Of a DNA stretch of 64,000 nucleotides, positions 11,002 through 21,710 are shown piece by piece. Origin of the DNA: Atrichornis clamosus (lineage: Eukaryota > Chordata > Aves > Passeriformes > Menuridae); contig WBMZ01011562.1 of NCBI GenBank assembly GCA_013400975.1, forward strand, positions 19,784 through 83,783, written 5' to 3'. Position numbers and translations under genes: made by a program. Numbering within the stretch: position 1 is the stretch's first letter; each line of letters starts with the position of its first letter. The notes under the pieces are model-generated. The model did no database searches. It was given only the letters and a program-made list of their open reading frames with translations, and had not been told where the DNA came from.

Positions 11002-12687
11002 CAAAGCCATTAGTTCACAGGAATTTGTTTCTCATCCTAGTTTTTTCACAGGTTTTGAGTTTTTCTTCATGTTCTCTTAAGTCCCTGGCAAAATTTCCCT
11101 GGAGTTTAGCAATAAATTAGAGCTTTTATGAATTACACACCTCTGACGCCTCCTTGGAGAAATAAAACATTAGTGGGAATCAGTGCTGTGTTGGAGCAGC
11201 CAAGAGCTCTGAGAATTCCTCACTCCATCATCACTCCGGCTGCCAAACACACCCAGTGATCAATACAAGGACTTGTAAATCACCCAAACAGGTGGGTTGT
11301 TACCCTTTCTATTGCAATATCTTAAACCTCAGCTTGATGCACTGTTTCTGGCTATGCAATAAAAACAAGGTTACAGCAACCTCAAGTCATGGTTATCTGT
11401 AGCAAAGGATCACACAGTTTACAGGGCATTAAAAGGTCAAAAATTTTAAATAGCTGTTAGTAAGTACGGAGTTGGTACTCAGGACATTCAGAAAGATGTC
11501 AGCCTCAAAGTGCCAGTTGTAATGAACAAGTCTGTGGAGCTGAAGGAGCTGCTCAGTGTGACACAGCCCAGCCTGTCCCATGGCCATTTGTACGTTCTCT
11601 TTCGGTTTTCCCCAATAAAGGCTGAAGTTTGGTTGTGAGAGGAACTGCCTGGAAGGTAACAGCACTGCAGCAACTCTGCCAGGGAAGGGAAAGTCTGAAG
11701 GAGACAACATTTTTTACTTGTTTCAGGAGCTCCAAAGAAACCCACTGATCCTTTCCATGCTGATGCTGGCCTTCATCCCCACTAAGTGGTGACTCTTCGC
11801 CTTCCTGTAGAGCTCTTGTTAAATAAACCTAGGGAAAAAAGAGTCAAAATTAGGCTGTTTTGACAGCCTTTGCATTTTGCTCTGCCTGGTTAGGCTACAC
11901 TAGGACTGGGTAGTTCTAATCAGTTGTCCCACCTTCAGTACAACACTCTACACCTGCAGTTAAAATATGCACAAGTCCTTCGGGGCTGATCCCAGAACAG
12001 CCTTAAATCCAGAAGCCCTACTAGAAAGAGTTGAGCTGACCAGATGAGGAAGCCCAGGTTTGGTGACACAGTAGCAAGGGAGACAGAGGGGCAGGTGGCA
12101 GAACAGAACACATCACTGCTTTTGGGAAATACAGATTACAGCAATTAACAGATATTACTGAATAACATCTATGTCTAAAAGAGGTCTGCAAGCATAAAAA
12201 GGAATTATTCAGTATTCCACAAGAACACTTTACTGCAATAGCCACACTGATCTAGCACAACAGCGTTTCTACACAACAAGGCAGAGAAAGCAGCAGTATT
12301 TTCCTCATTTCCGCTGTTTTGAGCATTATGCAGAGGAGATGTAGTCATGGGTTTGAGAGAAGAAAGACATTTTTTCTGTCATCAGTGACTTGGACAGATG
12401 TAGTTTCACAACAACAATGATGTAAGAAAAAAATAGTTTGTGTGTGAGTCCTAGAACTGCTCCAAGTGTTCCCTGACCTATTGTTGGCTTTAACAAACTG
12501 ACATTTGCGGAGTCCCGAGAAGACATGAGGACAAATCCAACATGTGAAACCAAAACAGACAGCTTGTGCCAGCACTGAGGCAAGGGCTGAGACAGGGAAA
12601 GGTGGGTCAGCAAAAACATCCTGGTCCAGCCTTGCTCCCGCTTGGAAGAATCTGGCACTGGTGGTGGAAAGAGCAGTTCCAGCTCCA
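11002..12687. other. Unique interval, no gene recognised
   Basis: Moderately AT-rich, repeat-free sequence. No splice pair or conserved-looking frame was seen. Confidence 0.5.
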
Positions 12688-12890
12688 CCCGAGACGAGAG
12701 CCGTCCCCATACCCGGACACGCCCATCTGGGATCTGCCCCCAGGATCAGCCTCTGCCAGGTGCAGCAACCTGTGCGGGAGCAGCAGAGCAGCCGCAGGGG
12801 AGGGCGCGGTGCGGTGTCCCGGGCGTGCCCGGCCGCAGGGACTCGCATCCCCCGCGGGCGCCACCCGCGCTCCCCGACACCTGTGCCGCC
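12688..12890. promoter_or_regulatory. Small CpG-dense patch
   Basis: I count about 15 CpGs in roughly 105 bp (about 12785-12890), plus several more in the preceding 100 bp, in a neighbourhood otherwise depleted of CpG. It includes CCCGGGCG and CCCGCGGGCGCC. It could be a small CpG island or a GC-rich repeat remnant. No TATA box or exon is tied to it. Confidence 0.35.
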
Positions 12891-14216
12891 TTTCCCCAGC
12901 ACACCCAGCGGTTCCCGTGGCTGGGTGTCACACGGCTCTTTGCTGCTGTTCCCCATCACCACGGGTGCAAAGAACACTTCTCCAAAGCCTGCAGCCTCCA
13001 TGATGTTCAGTGAGTTTTGTGCATTTCAAAATTTCGCCTCCAGTTCTCTCCCTGCTCAGCTGGTTTGATGATTTCTTTAGCTATTTGTACAGACAACTGC
13101 ACACCCATTCCTTCCACAGCCCCTGCTCAGTCTCTCCTTTCTTTCTCATCCTTCTGACAGCTTTACACGTTCTGCCTTTGCCCCATGATTCCGAGCAGCT
13201 CTGAACTTGCTTGTAATCCATGTGCTCCAGGAGCCTGGTTCCTGCCAGAGCGTTGAGCCAAGCTCTCTGTTCACAAGTCTGGTGAACTTCTGGGGAGCTG
13301 GGAGGTTCCTGCGTTGCTGGGTTTGTATGGAGACCTGGTGGCAGCTGACAGGTGGAGTTACTCAGCAGGTGTTTCTCCTTATGTGGAAGTGCAAAAATCT
13401 CTCTGTGGATCCTCCAGGTTGGTAACGGACATGTCAAAAGGTTTTAGTCACAATCAAAATTCCTGTGATATTTTCAAATATCTAAGGATATTGTTAACAA
13501 TGTTATCAAGAAGCTGCCATTCAACATATCCTTTCTGGGAGATTCTGTAAGTGAAAGAGTTGCTTTTGTTTTTTGTTTTTAATGAGGGCCCAAGTCTTTG
13601 AGCACTGGCAAACATCTCTCCAAGCCTTGCCATGAGCAAGAGTGTCAGCCCAGCTGTGGTGCCCGAGGCTGTACTGGGAACCAGGTTATCATCTGAGGTT
13701 CTGGGGTTGTAGAGTGCTTCAGAAACAGCATCAAGAAAAATCAGTGTGGACTACATTTCCCCATGTTCCTCTGGCACAGGCTTGGTCTGAAAAAATTCTC
13801 ATGGTCCCCTGCATCGCTGCAGGACTTGGTGATGGATTCCTGGAGCTGACGAGACCCATCCTGCCCACTCTCAGCAGTACAGCAAACACAGCCCCTGGTG
13901 TCTCCTTCAGTCCAGATCACAGAGAGTTTGAGATGGGTCTGGTCCCTGCACCAGTGCTGTGTGCTCAGGGTCACAGTGACCACCTCAGTCCACAGAGCTG
14001 CCAGGTGTATCCCTGTGCTTCCCAGCAAAGGAAACAGCCAAGTATGAATGGGCACAAAGTGGTAAGATTTCATTGCATTCAAGAGGCTGAAAATATCTTT
14101 TAAAAAGAAATGTGTCCCAAATGTTTCTTGGACTCTCATTCCTCACACAAACGTTGGCCATGAGACTGCAGGTGTCCTCCAGCACTGCCCCAGGGATGTG
14201 CTCAGCACAGTGCGCA
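12891..14216. other. Unique interval, no gene recognised
   Basis: Single-copy sequence with a short T/G-rich run at about 13560-13580. No family recognised. Confidence 0.5.
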
Positions 14217-14368
14217 CAGAGAGGCTGTGGAAGCCCTGGAAGTGTCCAAGGCCAGGTTGGACTGAGCTTGGAGCAGTCTGGGATAGTGGAAGGTGTCCCT
14301 GCCCGTGGCAGGGGGTGGGACTGGATCGGTTTTCAGGTCTCTTGCAAGCCCACCCATTCTGTGACTCC
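14217..14368 (+). mobile_element. CR1 LINE 3' end
   Basis: Carries GAAGTGTCCAAGGCCAGG, GTGGAAGGTGTCCCTGCCC and a degraded terminus ending CATTCTGTGACTCC. The TTCCAACCC block is mutated (TTGCAAGCCC), so this is an older copy. Confidence 0.92.
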
Positions 14369-16158
14369 GCGCTGTTGCCCTTCACAGGGCTGTGCTGCCG
14401 CAGCATCTCTACAGCAGCACCTGACTCATCCGGCCCAGGTCGGGGGCACTGCCTTTGAAACTTGGGCACTGCTTCTGGTTCCTGGTATTTGTGGTGCACA
14501 GCTTTCCCCCTGCCCCAGGCACACACAGGACACGGAGCTCACTCAATATCCTGCCAGAGACCAAAGCTCTGGGCAGCTTTTGCTGCTTCTGACCTCACGT
14601 GTGAGTCCCTCGGTCTCCCTGGTGGTCAGTGGAGCTCACGAGCCACTGCAGACACCAACCAGCCTCCGCTCAGATGTTCACAGGCAGTCGTGTCCTGCAA
14701 GGAATGCTGCAAACACCTTCCACATTCCCTCTCACTGTGCCTCAGCACTGAGCCAGGTCCTCATGGGTTGCCAGGGAATCAGGATGGCCTCGCCTGGGCT
14801 TCCCACAGCCCTCGGACAGGAGCTCCTCTTCCTGTGAGGGACTCCTGCACCACCACAGCTTCCACAGGCCTGCATCTATCCTGCCCTCTCCGGATCAAGG
14901 AAGGTCCACTGGGAGACAGAGATGGGAATGTTTGTTAGGTAGAAGTCACTTTGTCAGTCGTGATCTTACGCTGACAGCATTGTGTCTGAAAAGCAATTTT
15001 AGTTTCAATCACAATGAATAAAATAACAGGTTTAACATTCGGAAAGCTCACTACTGGAAACTTCATAAAACTTAAGGCTAACAAGGCTGAATTATTGCTT
15101 GAAAGAGCCAATTTTTTTGTTAAAAGATGCAGATATAAAAAGATGTATAGTATGTAACCCCGTTACAACAGTGAAATACAGCATTGGTATTCTACGCTCT
15201 TCTTTTTTGCCTGCATCTCTTCTGTTTCACATATCAGTGCATCCAGCTAAGCACAATGTCATTACCACAGAGCATTTAGCAAAGACACTGCTCTGGGGAT
15301 GGATTAGGCAGGCTCTGGGAGCCCTCCCCCGCAGATGACACCGACTGCCTGCGTTCCCTAGACCCCAGAAGTACAACAAAAGGAATTACATTTTGATGAC
15401 TGAAATTTCCGTGTGGGGAGGAAGCCAACAAAAGCCAGTGTGGATAATGTCAGCCTGTGTCTGCACTGATGCACAGCACGGCCGGCGCCCACCTTCCCGA
15501 CAGCAAGCAGCAGCACTGTTTTATTTATTGGTTCATTTATTGATCAGCTTGGAAGCAGAGTCCTTACCCAGCACCTTCCTGCACGACATCCAAACCTCAC
15601 CTGAGCCCGGGTCTTGTGCCACATCCCAGCAATGCTGTGTTCTGCACCATAGCACAGAAAAGCTGCTGATGTGCTCCCCAGCACAGGGAAATTCGGAACC
15701 CTTGTTATGACTCTGACTTGTCTTTTGGACTGTGGGGAGCACGAGCTCACCAGCCCAGTTTGGTGTACAACTGGTCATCCATTCACGTCAGCAAGGCATG
15801 TACAAGTCACATTTTGTTTTCCCCTCTAAACACACAGAGAAATATTGTAGCTGTGAAAACTCGATCTTTATTCTGGAAAAGCCAGGGCTCTGGAGCCTAG
15901 TTTGCCCAGAAATGTGCTTAAATATTGATAATTTAATGATGCATTCTTCAGAGTGCCCCATTTTCCCAGAGCCTAATTTTTAAAAGCTGACTCTAAAAGG
16001 CATTGAGGGAACTGGAATTGCAGCACTTGGAGCCTCTGACAGAGGACAGATTTTGGTAGCAGCACAGAGTTAATGCTGAAAGGCTCCTCACAGGACCTCC
16101 CAGAGCTCTCTGACATTTACTGGCCTCTGGTGTTTTTCATGAGGGCACTTGGACCTGT
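14369..16158. other. Unique interval, AT-rich in the middle
   Basis: The 14950-15250 part is AT-rich with repeated TTAAAA words. The rest is mixed. No gene recognised. Confidence 0.5.
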
Positions 16159-16230
16159 GCAAAGCCTTTGGCACTGTCCCACTCCATGTCCTTCTCTCTG
16201 AAGTGGAGAGACATGGATTGGATGGCTGGA
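16159..16230 (+). mobile_element. CR1 reverse-transcriptase fragment (motif A region)
   Basis: From 16161 the frame reads K-A-F-G-T-V-P and then E-R-H-G-L-D-G-W-T. This matches the CR1/LINE reverse-transcriptase block K-A-F-D-T-V-P ... E-R-H-G-F-D-G-W. The catalytic D of motif A is G here, so the fragment is dead. It is followed 32 bp later by CR1 3' UTR on the same strand. Confidence 0.75.
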
Positions 16231-16261
16231 CAAAGAAGAAAGAATGATTTCACACAGACAG

Positions 16262-16380
16262 GGCAGGGTTAGATGGGATATTGGGAAGGAATTCTTGACT
16301 CTGAGGGTGGTGAGGCCCTGGCACAGGTTGCCCAGAGAAGCTGTGGCTGCCCCTGGATCCCTGGAAGTGTCCAAGGCCAG
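16262..16380 (+). mobile_element. CR1 LINE 3' UTR, 3'-truncated
   Basis: Reads GGGTTAGATGGGATATTGGG, GAGGCCCTGGCACAGGTTGC and CCCCTGGATCCCTGGAAGTG, and breaks off at CAAGGCCAG. The terminal ~130 bp and tail are missing. It is probably the same element as 16159-16230 after an internal deletion. Confidence 0.92.
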
Positions 16381-18697
16381 CTCTGTCACCTTGAAGGGTT
16401 GCCAAGAGCCTCCTGGTAGCAACCAGAAAGAGACACCAAGGGAGGGCGGTGCGCCTGGAGCCTCCTGGCAGAACTCACAGACCCTGGGCCGTGAGGATGC
16501 CACTTGCCTCTGCTGAGCATGGATCGGTTGGACACACTCATGGAACCACACATGGAGCAGGAGGAGGAACACCAGCCTCGGGGGGAACCCTCCCCACAAC
16601 CTCCCAGCCTTGGGAGCCTCAGCCCTCTGCAGGGTGGAAACAGGGCTCCCCGTCAGAGCAGTGATAACCAGCGTCTGGATTTGAGGGTGTGAGCAGGGCT
16701 ACCTGCCCTTCTGCCTCCATCAGAGCTCTGCTCCCTCTCCCGCGCAGGAGCAGCCCCCTCAGGCTGCCCACCTCAGGGTACAGGTGCCCAGGGGAGCAGC
16801 ACAGCACCTGCTGCCCAGCAGCCCTGGCCTCTCCTCTGCTCCAGCACCCAAAGGGGGCCGTGGCCCCTGCACCCCTTCTATTGCTCCTCCTGTGCAGTCC
16901 GGTGAGCCCACAGGAGTTTTCCATTTGCTTCCCTGCTCCTTGGCAGGAGTTAAGGAGGGGCTGCTGCTGCTCTGGGCGTCACCGGGCTCACCCGCGGCTG
17001 GGCCAGGAGAATTTAAGCCGCAGCCCATTGCTGTAGTTACAGACACACTTCTGTAGACTATTGCTTCTAAAAGGTTTCTGTCCATTACCTGGAGCACTGT
17101 GAGGTGCCAAAATCGCGTCCTAATTTTTTTATAATATAGATCTGCAGTCTCCCTGGATAGAAGTGCTGTAGTCCTGGCCTTAGCAAATGGAAGTACTTGG
17201 ATTAAGATGGACTTTTTCTGTTTGTCAAAATACAAAGGTTTGTATGTTTGTGCCTTGTTGCTGGCTTGTTCTCTAAGCCATAGAGTTAATCACAGCTTTG
17301 TTTCTTAGACGCTAAAAGCATTCTCATTTTTGAACTCACTTGCTAATGCTTATCATCTACTTGGCTTTTTTGTTTGTTTTATGTGTTGAAGAGGCATAAT
17401 TTAGACCCAGGGAAACAGGATTGCAAAGGGCGCTTCTGCTGCTGGGGACTGGAATCTCAGCCATTTTGACAGCAAATTTAAACAATAGGTGTGAAAAAGA
17501 GCATCCACGAAGTCAGAAGAGACTCTGCCTCAGAACGGCACAGAAATTAGAGACTTTATTTAGGAATTATGTGATAATAGCTTCATGGAAAGAAAAATGT
17601 TATTTAAATTAAATACATCTAATGTGCTTATAAAGCAAGAGGTGAATGCTCTTTAAACATTAAAAAACCAAAACAAACAACTTTTTTTTCAGGCAAGACA
17701 CAAAACATTTTCACTGAAGTGATCAAGATTTATCAGGCTGTGTCAGTGGCCAGCAGCTGCTTGGGATTGTTGGAGGGTGTGGATTTATTTGTTTCTTACA
17801 AATGTGTTCTGCTATTTTTTGGCATTCACAAATCAAACTGACATTAGCCTGTAAACAGTAAAGGATGTGTTAGCTAATATAGCTAATAAGCTAATGACTT
17901 TCTTGGGTAAACTCTAGAATGGAAACATGATATCCCAGCTTGTATGAGTGTGAAAGCCCTGAAATCCATTGCTTTGGCCTTGAAAAGTAACCATAAATGC
18001 TTTGTATTGCAGATCTAAAATTCCTTTAGTTTAGTTCATGTTTCAATCCTGTCACTAATTCAAAGTAAAAACCCAACAAACATAACCAAAAAAGCCCCAC
18101 TAAGAACAACCCCAAACCCTGAAACACGCCCCAGCACTTCTGCCCACTCCCACCTCATGCACAGTAAGGAATTCAGTTAATCAAGGATGCCGTAAAGAGG
18201 AAAAGAAATGATCACTTTTCCATTGTTTTCCCGATAGTTCATTCCACGTGCAGTGTTTGGTGGTTGGAGCTCTGAGCCGGATGCGTGTCCTGCTTTGGCT
18301 CCTGGGTGAGATGCTGGTCCTGCTTCAGTCTTGTCCTGGCACTGCTGACCTTGTGCTGGGCACGGAGCCCAGGCTTTGGCCAGCCTGGGCAGCTGACCTT
18401 GAACTCCCAGAAACTGCAAACACCCAAGTTACTGTTTTGATTTATTTGTTTTCAACAACTTCAACCACAAAGGGTGGAAGTACTGAAAATACACCCTGGT
18501 GTTGTTTGCACCAGGTTGGTTTAAGGCAGCGCTGCCGACGCCGCTGCCCCCGTCCCACAGCCCCAGCACAGGGCGGCTGGGGAGGCTGCTCGTGCTCTGC
18601 CTTCCCCTTCGGTAGAGTCACACCCCGCGGGGGCGACGGTCCCTTGCTCTTGGCTGTGACCAGCTGCCTGTCACTGTGTTTTAGAGTCATTCAAAAT
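16381..18697. other. Unique interval, no gene recognised
   Basis: GC-rich to about 17000, then AT-rich. It holds an A/C-rich stretch at 18063-18127 and the short repeat at 17871-17895. No coding signal. Confidence 0.5.
17871..17895. repeat. 9-bp tandem repeat, ~2.8 copies
   Basis: TAGCTAATA occurs twice in tandem, followed by AGCTAAT. Each unit carries a TAAT core. Confidence 0.8.
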
Positions 18698-19007
18698 ATC
18701 ACAGAATCCCAGAAGGGCTCGGGTTGGAAAGGACCTTCAATCCCGCCCAGTGCCACCCCTGCCATGGCAGGGACCCCTCCCACCATCCCAGGGTGCTCCA
18801 AGCCCCGTCCAACCTGGCCTGGGACACTTCCAGGGATCCAGGGGCAGCCACAGCTGCTCTGGGAATTCTATTCCAGGGCCTCCCCACCCTCCCAGCCAGG
18901 AATTCCTTCCCAATATCCCATCCAACCCTGCTCTCTGGCAGTGGGAAGCCATTCCCTGAGTCCTGTCACCCCAGGCCCTTGTGAAAATGGTGTGAGGTTC
19001 TCTCTGG
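18698..19007 (-). mobile_element. CR1 LINE 3' region
   Basis: Left end ATCACAGAATCCCAG, then GTTGGAAAGGACC, CCATGGCAGGGACCCCTCCC, CAGGGATCCAGGGGCAGCC and TTCCTTCCCAATATCCCATC, on to GTCCTGTCACCCCAGGCC-like sequence. About 310 bp. It accounts for most of the open frame 18248-19090. Confidence 0.95.
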
Positions 19008-19719
19008 AAGCAAACAGTCCCTTTCTGAGCAGGCAGAGGTACTCCAGTGTTTGGCCTATTTTCCTCTCATTTATTTGGATAAAAAATTAATTACATCAAG
19101 GTAATTTACTGAATCTCTTAAAACTACATAAGATTGTTAAGAGAGAGAATGCTTCATCTGAGCAGGTGTTCTGAAGGTGAGCGTACGCTGTGTTTTACTA
19201 CTTTAAATAAATTACAAGAATTAAATATTCATAAAGCTCCATTGTTTGGCTTTAGTGTGTTTGCTTCCTGTAGCATAATTCATTCAACACTTTTGTACAA
19301 ACTGTGTAAGTGTGTATTAATTGCTGTAATGTAATTTACAGATTTCCTCCCATATGGCTGATTGGAATAGTAGATACAGCAAAATATGGCAGCAGCATTT
19401 GCTAATAAATGGTGTGCCTGGGCGGGAAAACTGTGTTATCAGGAATTCAATGTTTGTGATTGCATCACCTAATTTGGTTTCAGTCAGTGCTTAACACAAC
19501 CCCCCACCCCATGGCAACACCAGGGCATGGCCAGGATGTCTTCCCTTGGGAGACAAAGAGGGACCAGCTTAGCCGGGAACCAGAGTGCCTCGGCAAAGAT
19601 GGTTGTTATTCAAAATTATTATTAATTTAAGAGAAATTGCCTGTTCAGTGGCTCAAATACTGTAGAGTCAAACCAAAGGAAAGGACAATTTGCAGCAGAC
19701 AAAAAAACCTTTAATCAAA
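19008..19719. other. Unique AT-rich interval
   Basis: AT-rich, repeat-free, with several TAAT/ATTA words. No gene recognised. Confidence 0.5.
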
Positions 19720-19780
19720 GGTTGTACTCGAGGATCTTGGAGGCCTGTCCCAACCTAAACATTCCGTGGTTCTGTGATCC
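19720..19780 (+). mobile_element. CR1 LINE extreme 3' end
   Basis: GAGGATCTTGGAGGCCTGTC then CCAACCTAAAC and the tail GTGGTTCTGTGATCC. Only about 60 bp. The CCAACCTAAA form matches the type of 23990-24542, not the CCAACCCAAA type. Confidence 0.8.
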
Positions 19781-21570
19781 AGCCAATCTTGCAAAGGACG
19801 AGAGTGACGGTCCCTGGGGCGATGCCCGTTCGTGCGGCCTCCCTGGCTCGGCTGCAGGAGGGACAGACGTGGTGCCGGCTCCTTGGCCACTCTCCTGGGA
19901 ATCAGCTGTGCCAGCGCTGTGCTCACATCCACATCCACGGAGCCCTTTTCCGTGCACACCTGATACTAATGTCTGGGTTGGTGCAGCGGCTCCTGGGGAG
20001 CCGGGCAGGCAGCGATGCCCAGGGGAGAGCCATCCATCCGGAGGGGTTTATCCTCTCTAGCTCAGCAAGGACAGGCCCTGCAAGCACTGCCAGAGGCTGT
20101 CAGGAGAGCAGCCGCCATGGCGTGTGGTTCCCCTGTCTGTCCTGAATCACTGAACCCCAGACCAGACGCACTCAATTTCCCAAGACAAAACCAGGTTTCT
20201 GCTCAGGAGGCAGCTGCTGACACAGAGCCCGTGCCCATCTCTGCCTCCCAGCTGGCAGTGCCAGGGAAGGAGCAGGCTTGGAAGCTGCGTGCTGGGGACC
20301 AGGTAAGGCTAGGGCAGCCTGGGGAGGGTCTGCCAGCGGGGTCCCTGGTGGGATTGGGGGCCGGCAGAGCTGGGTGGCTGCAGAGCTGGGTGCTGTCAGC
20401 CAGCTCCTGCGTCAGTCGGATGTTGGCAAACCAAACCCCGTGTGGTCCTGCCATGCCTGCAGGTGGCACGGCCAGGCAGCAGGGAAGGTGCATCCTGCTG
20501 TTCTTGGCTCATTCTTTACCTTAGGAAGGAATGCACGAGCAGGAACACAAGTGAATCCCTGGAGCTGAACGGGCTTTCCTTGCCCTCCCTGTTGGCTCCT
20601 CCCAGGTGAGGCCCTCCTGTTGCCAGTAGTGAAACGTGCAGGGTGGAATATGATTTCCTTTTTTGCCTTTGGCTTTTACCCCTTTCATTCAGCACTTGCA
20701 TGTTGACTGCTGTGGGAGAAGCGCCAGGCTGGCACCAGCTCCTGGTTTAAGCAAACAAGGGCTGAGGAGATCCTGGCTGAGCTGCACGTGCTCTGCCCTG
20801 TGTCCTGAGGCTGGGTTGGGGTGATGGTGATCCAGGCTGTGGCTGTGCAGGACGTGGTCCGTTTGGTGCCTAGAAAGGGCTCTGATCTGTGCAGCCAGTG
20901 ACTGTGAGTGATGGAGTTGCTCTTAGAGAGAGCTGGGGTGTATGACAGTGAGGGCAGGGCACGCTAGAACTTTAAACAGGAATTCAAACAGCTGCAAACA
21001 AATGGTGTTTGTGATTGTCTCGCTGTCCCAGTATCAGGGATGCAGCTACCAAACTGGAAGTGCAAGAAACTCTGTGAAAAGGGCATTTGAAAGTCTGTGT
21101 GTGTGTGCATAAGGACAGCTTCCACAAAGTCTTCTGTGACACTTTGTTGTCTCCTGAAGCAGCTAATCACAGTCAGCTTTAATAACACAGATGATTCTTT
21201 CCCTCTTGGCTCACGTTAATGATATGTATTGACTTCTGCACATTGTAAATTGGGCATGAAATGACCCATTTCTGTCTGTGGAAATGGCTCTGGACAATTT
21301 TTGCCTTGTTACAGTTAGAGAGAGTCTCAAAAGTGTTCCCTAGCAAAGGAGTTCATCCAAGCCCCAGAAGTACATTCCAGGATGAACTGAATGAATTTCA
21401 AACTGCCTGTTTATGAAGAAGGAAATGTTTCCTTCATGGCGCAGCCTGCAGGATTTATCTTTGCACTTCAACACTTCCATGTGTGTTCAAATACAGGTGA
21501 TGGGATCTAACAAAAAAATAACTGGAGATATCAGGGTGTAGGAAAAAGTCAGGCAATATTCACAAAGCAG
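19781..21570. other. Unique interval, GC-rich left half
   Basis: 19800-20460 is GC-rich with overlapping frames on both strands and no domain. A zero-length splice junction motif at 20605/20606 is listed separately. Confidence 0.5.
20577..20611 (+). other. Recursive-splice-site-like motif
   Basis: A C/T-rich tract ends in CTCCCAG (to 20605) and is joined directly to GTGAGG. A 3' and a 5' splice-site consensus therefore abut with no exon, the layout of recursive splice sites in long introns. A chance match is quite possible. Confidence 0.2.
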
Positions 21571-21710
21571 TCACAGAATCCCAGAATCATGGAAGAGTTT
21601 GGGATGGAAGCGACCTTAAAGCTCATCTTGTTCCCCACTGCCATGGCAGGGACACCTTCCACTATCCCAGGTTGCTCCAAGGCCCATCCAATCTGGCCTT
21701 GGACTCTTCA
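21571..21710 (-). mobile_element. CR1 LINE 3' end
   Basis: Left tail TCACAGAATCCCAGAATCAT, then CCATGGCAGGGACACCTTCC, ACTATCCCAGGTTGCTCC and AATCTGGCCTTGGACTCTTC. 5'-truncated after about 140 bp. Confidence 0.93.

Noticed and set aside
18248..19090. 280-codon plus-strand ORF
   Set aside because: Its second half is a CR1 3' UTR read in antisense, and the first half has no recognisable domain.
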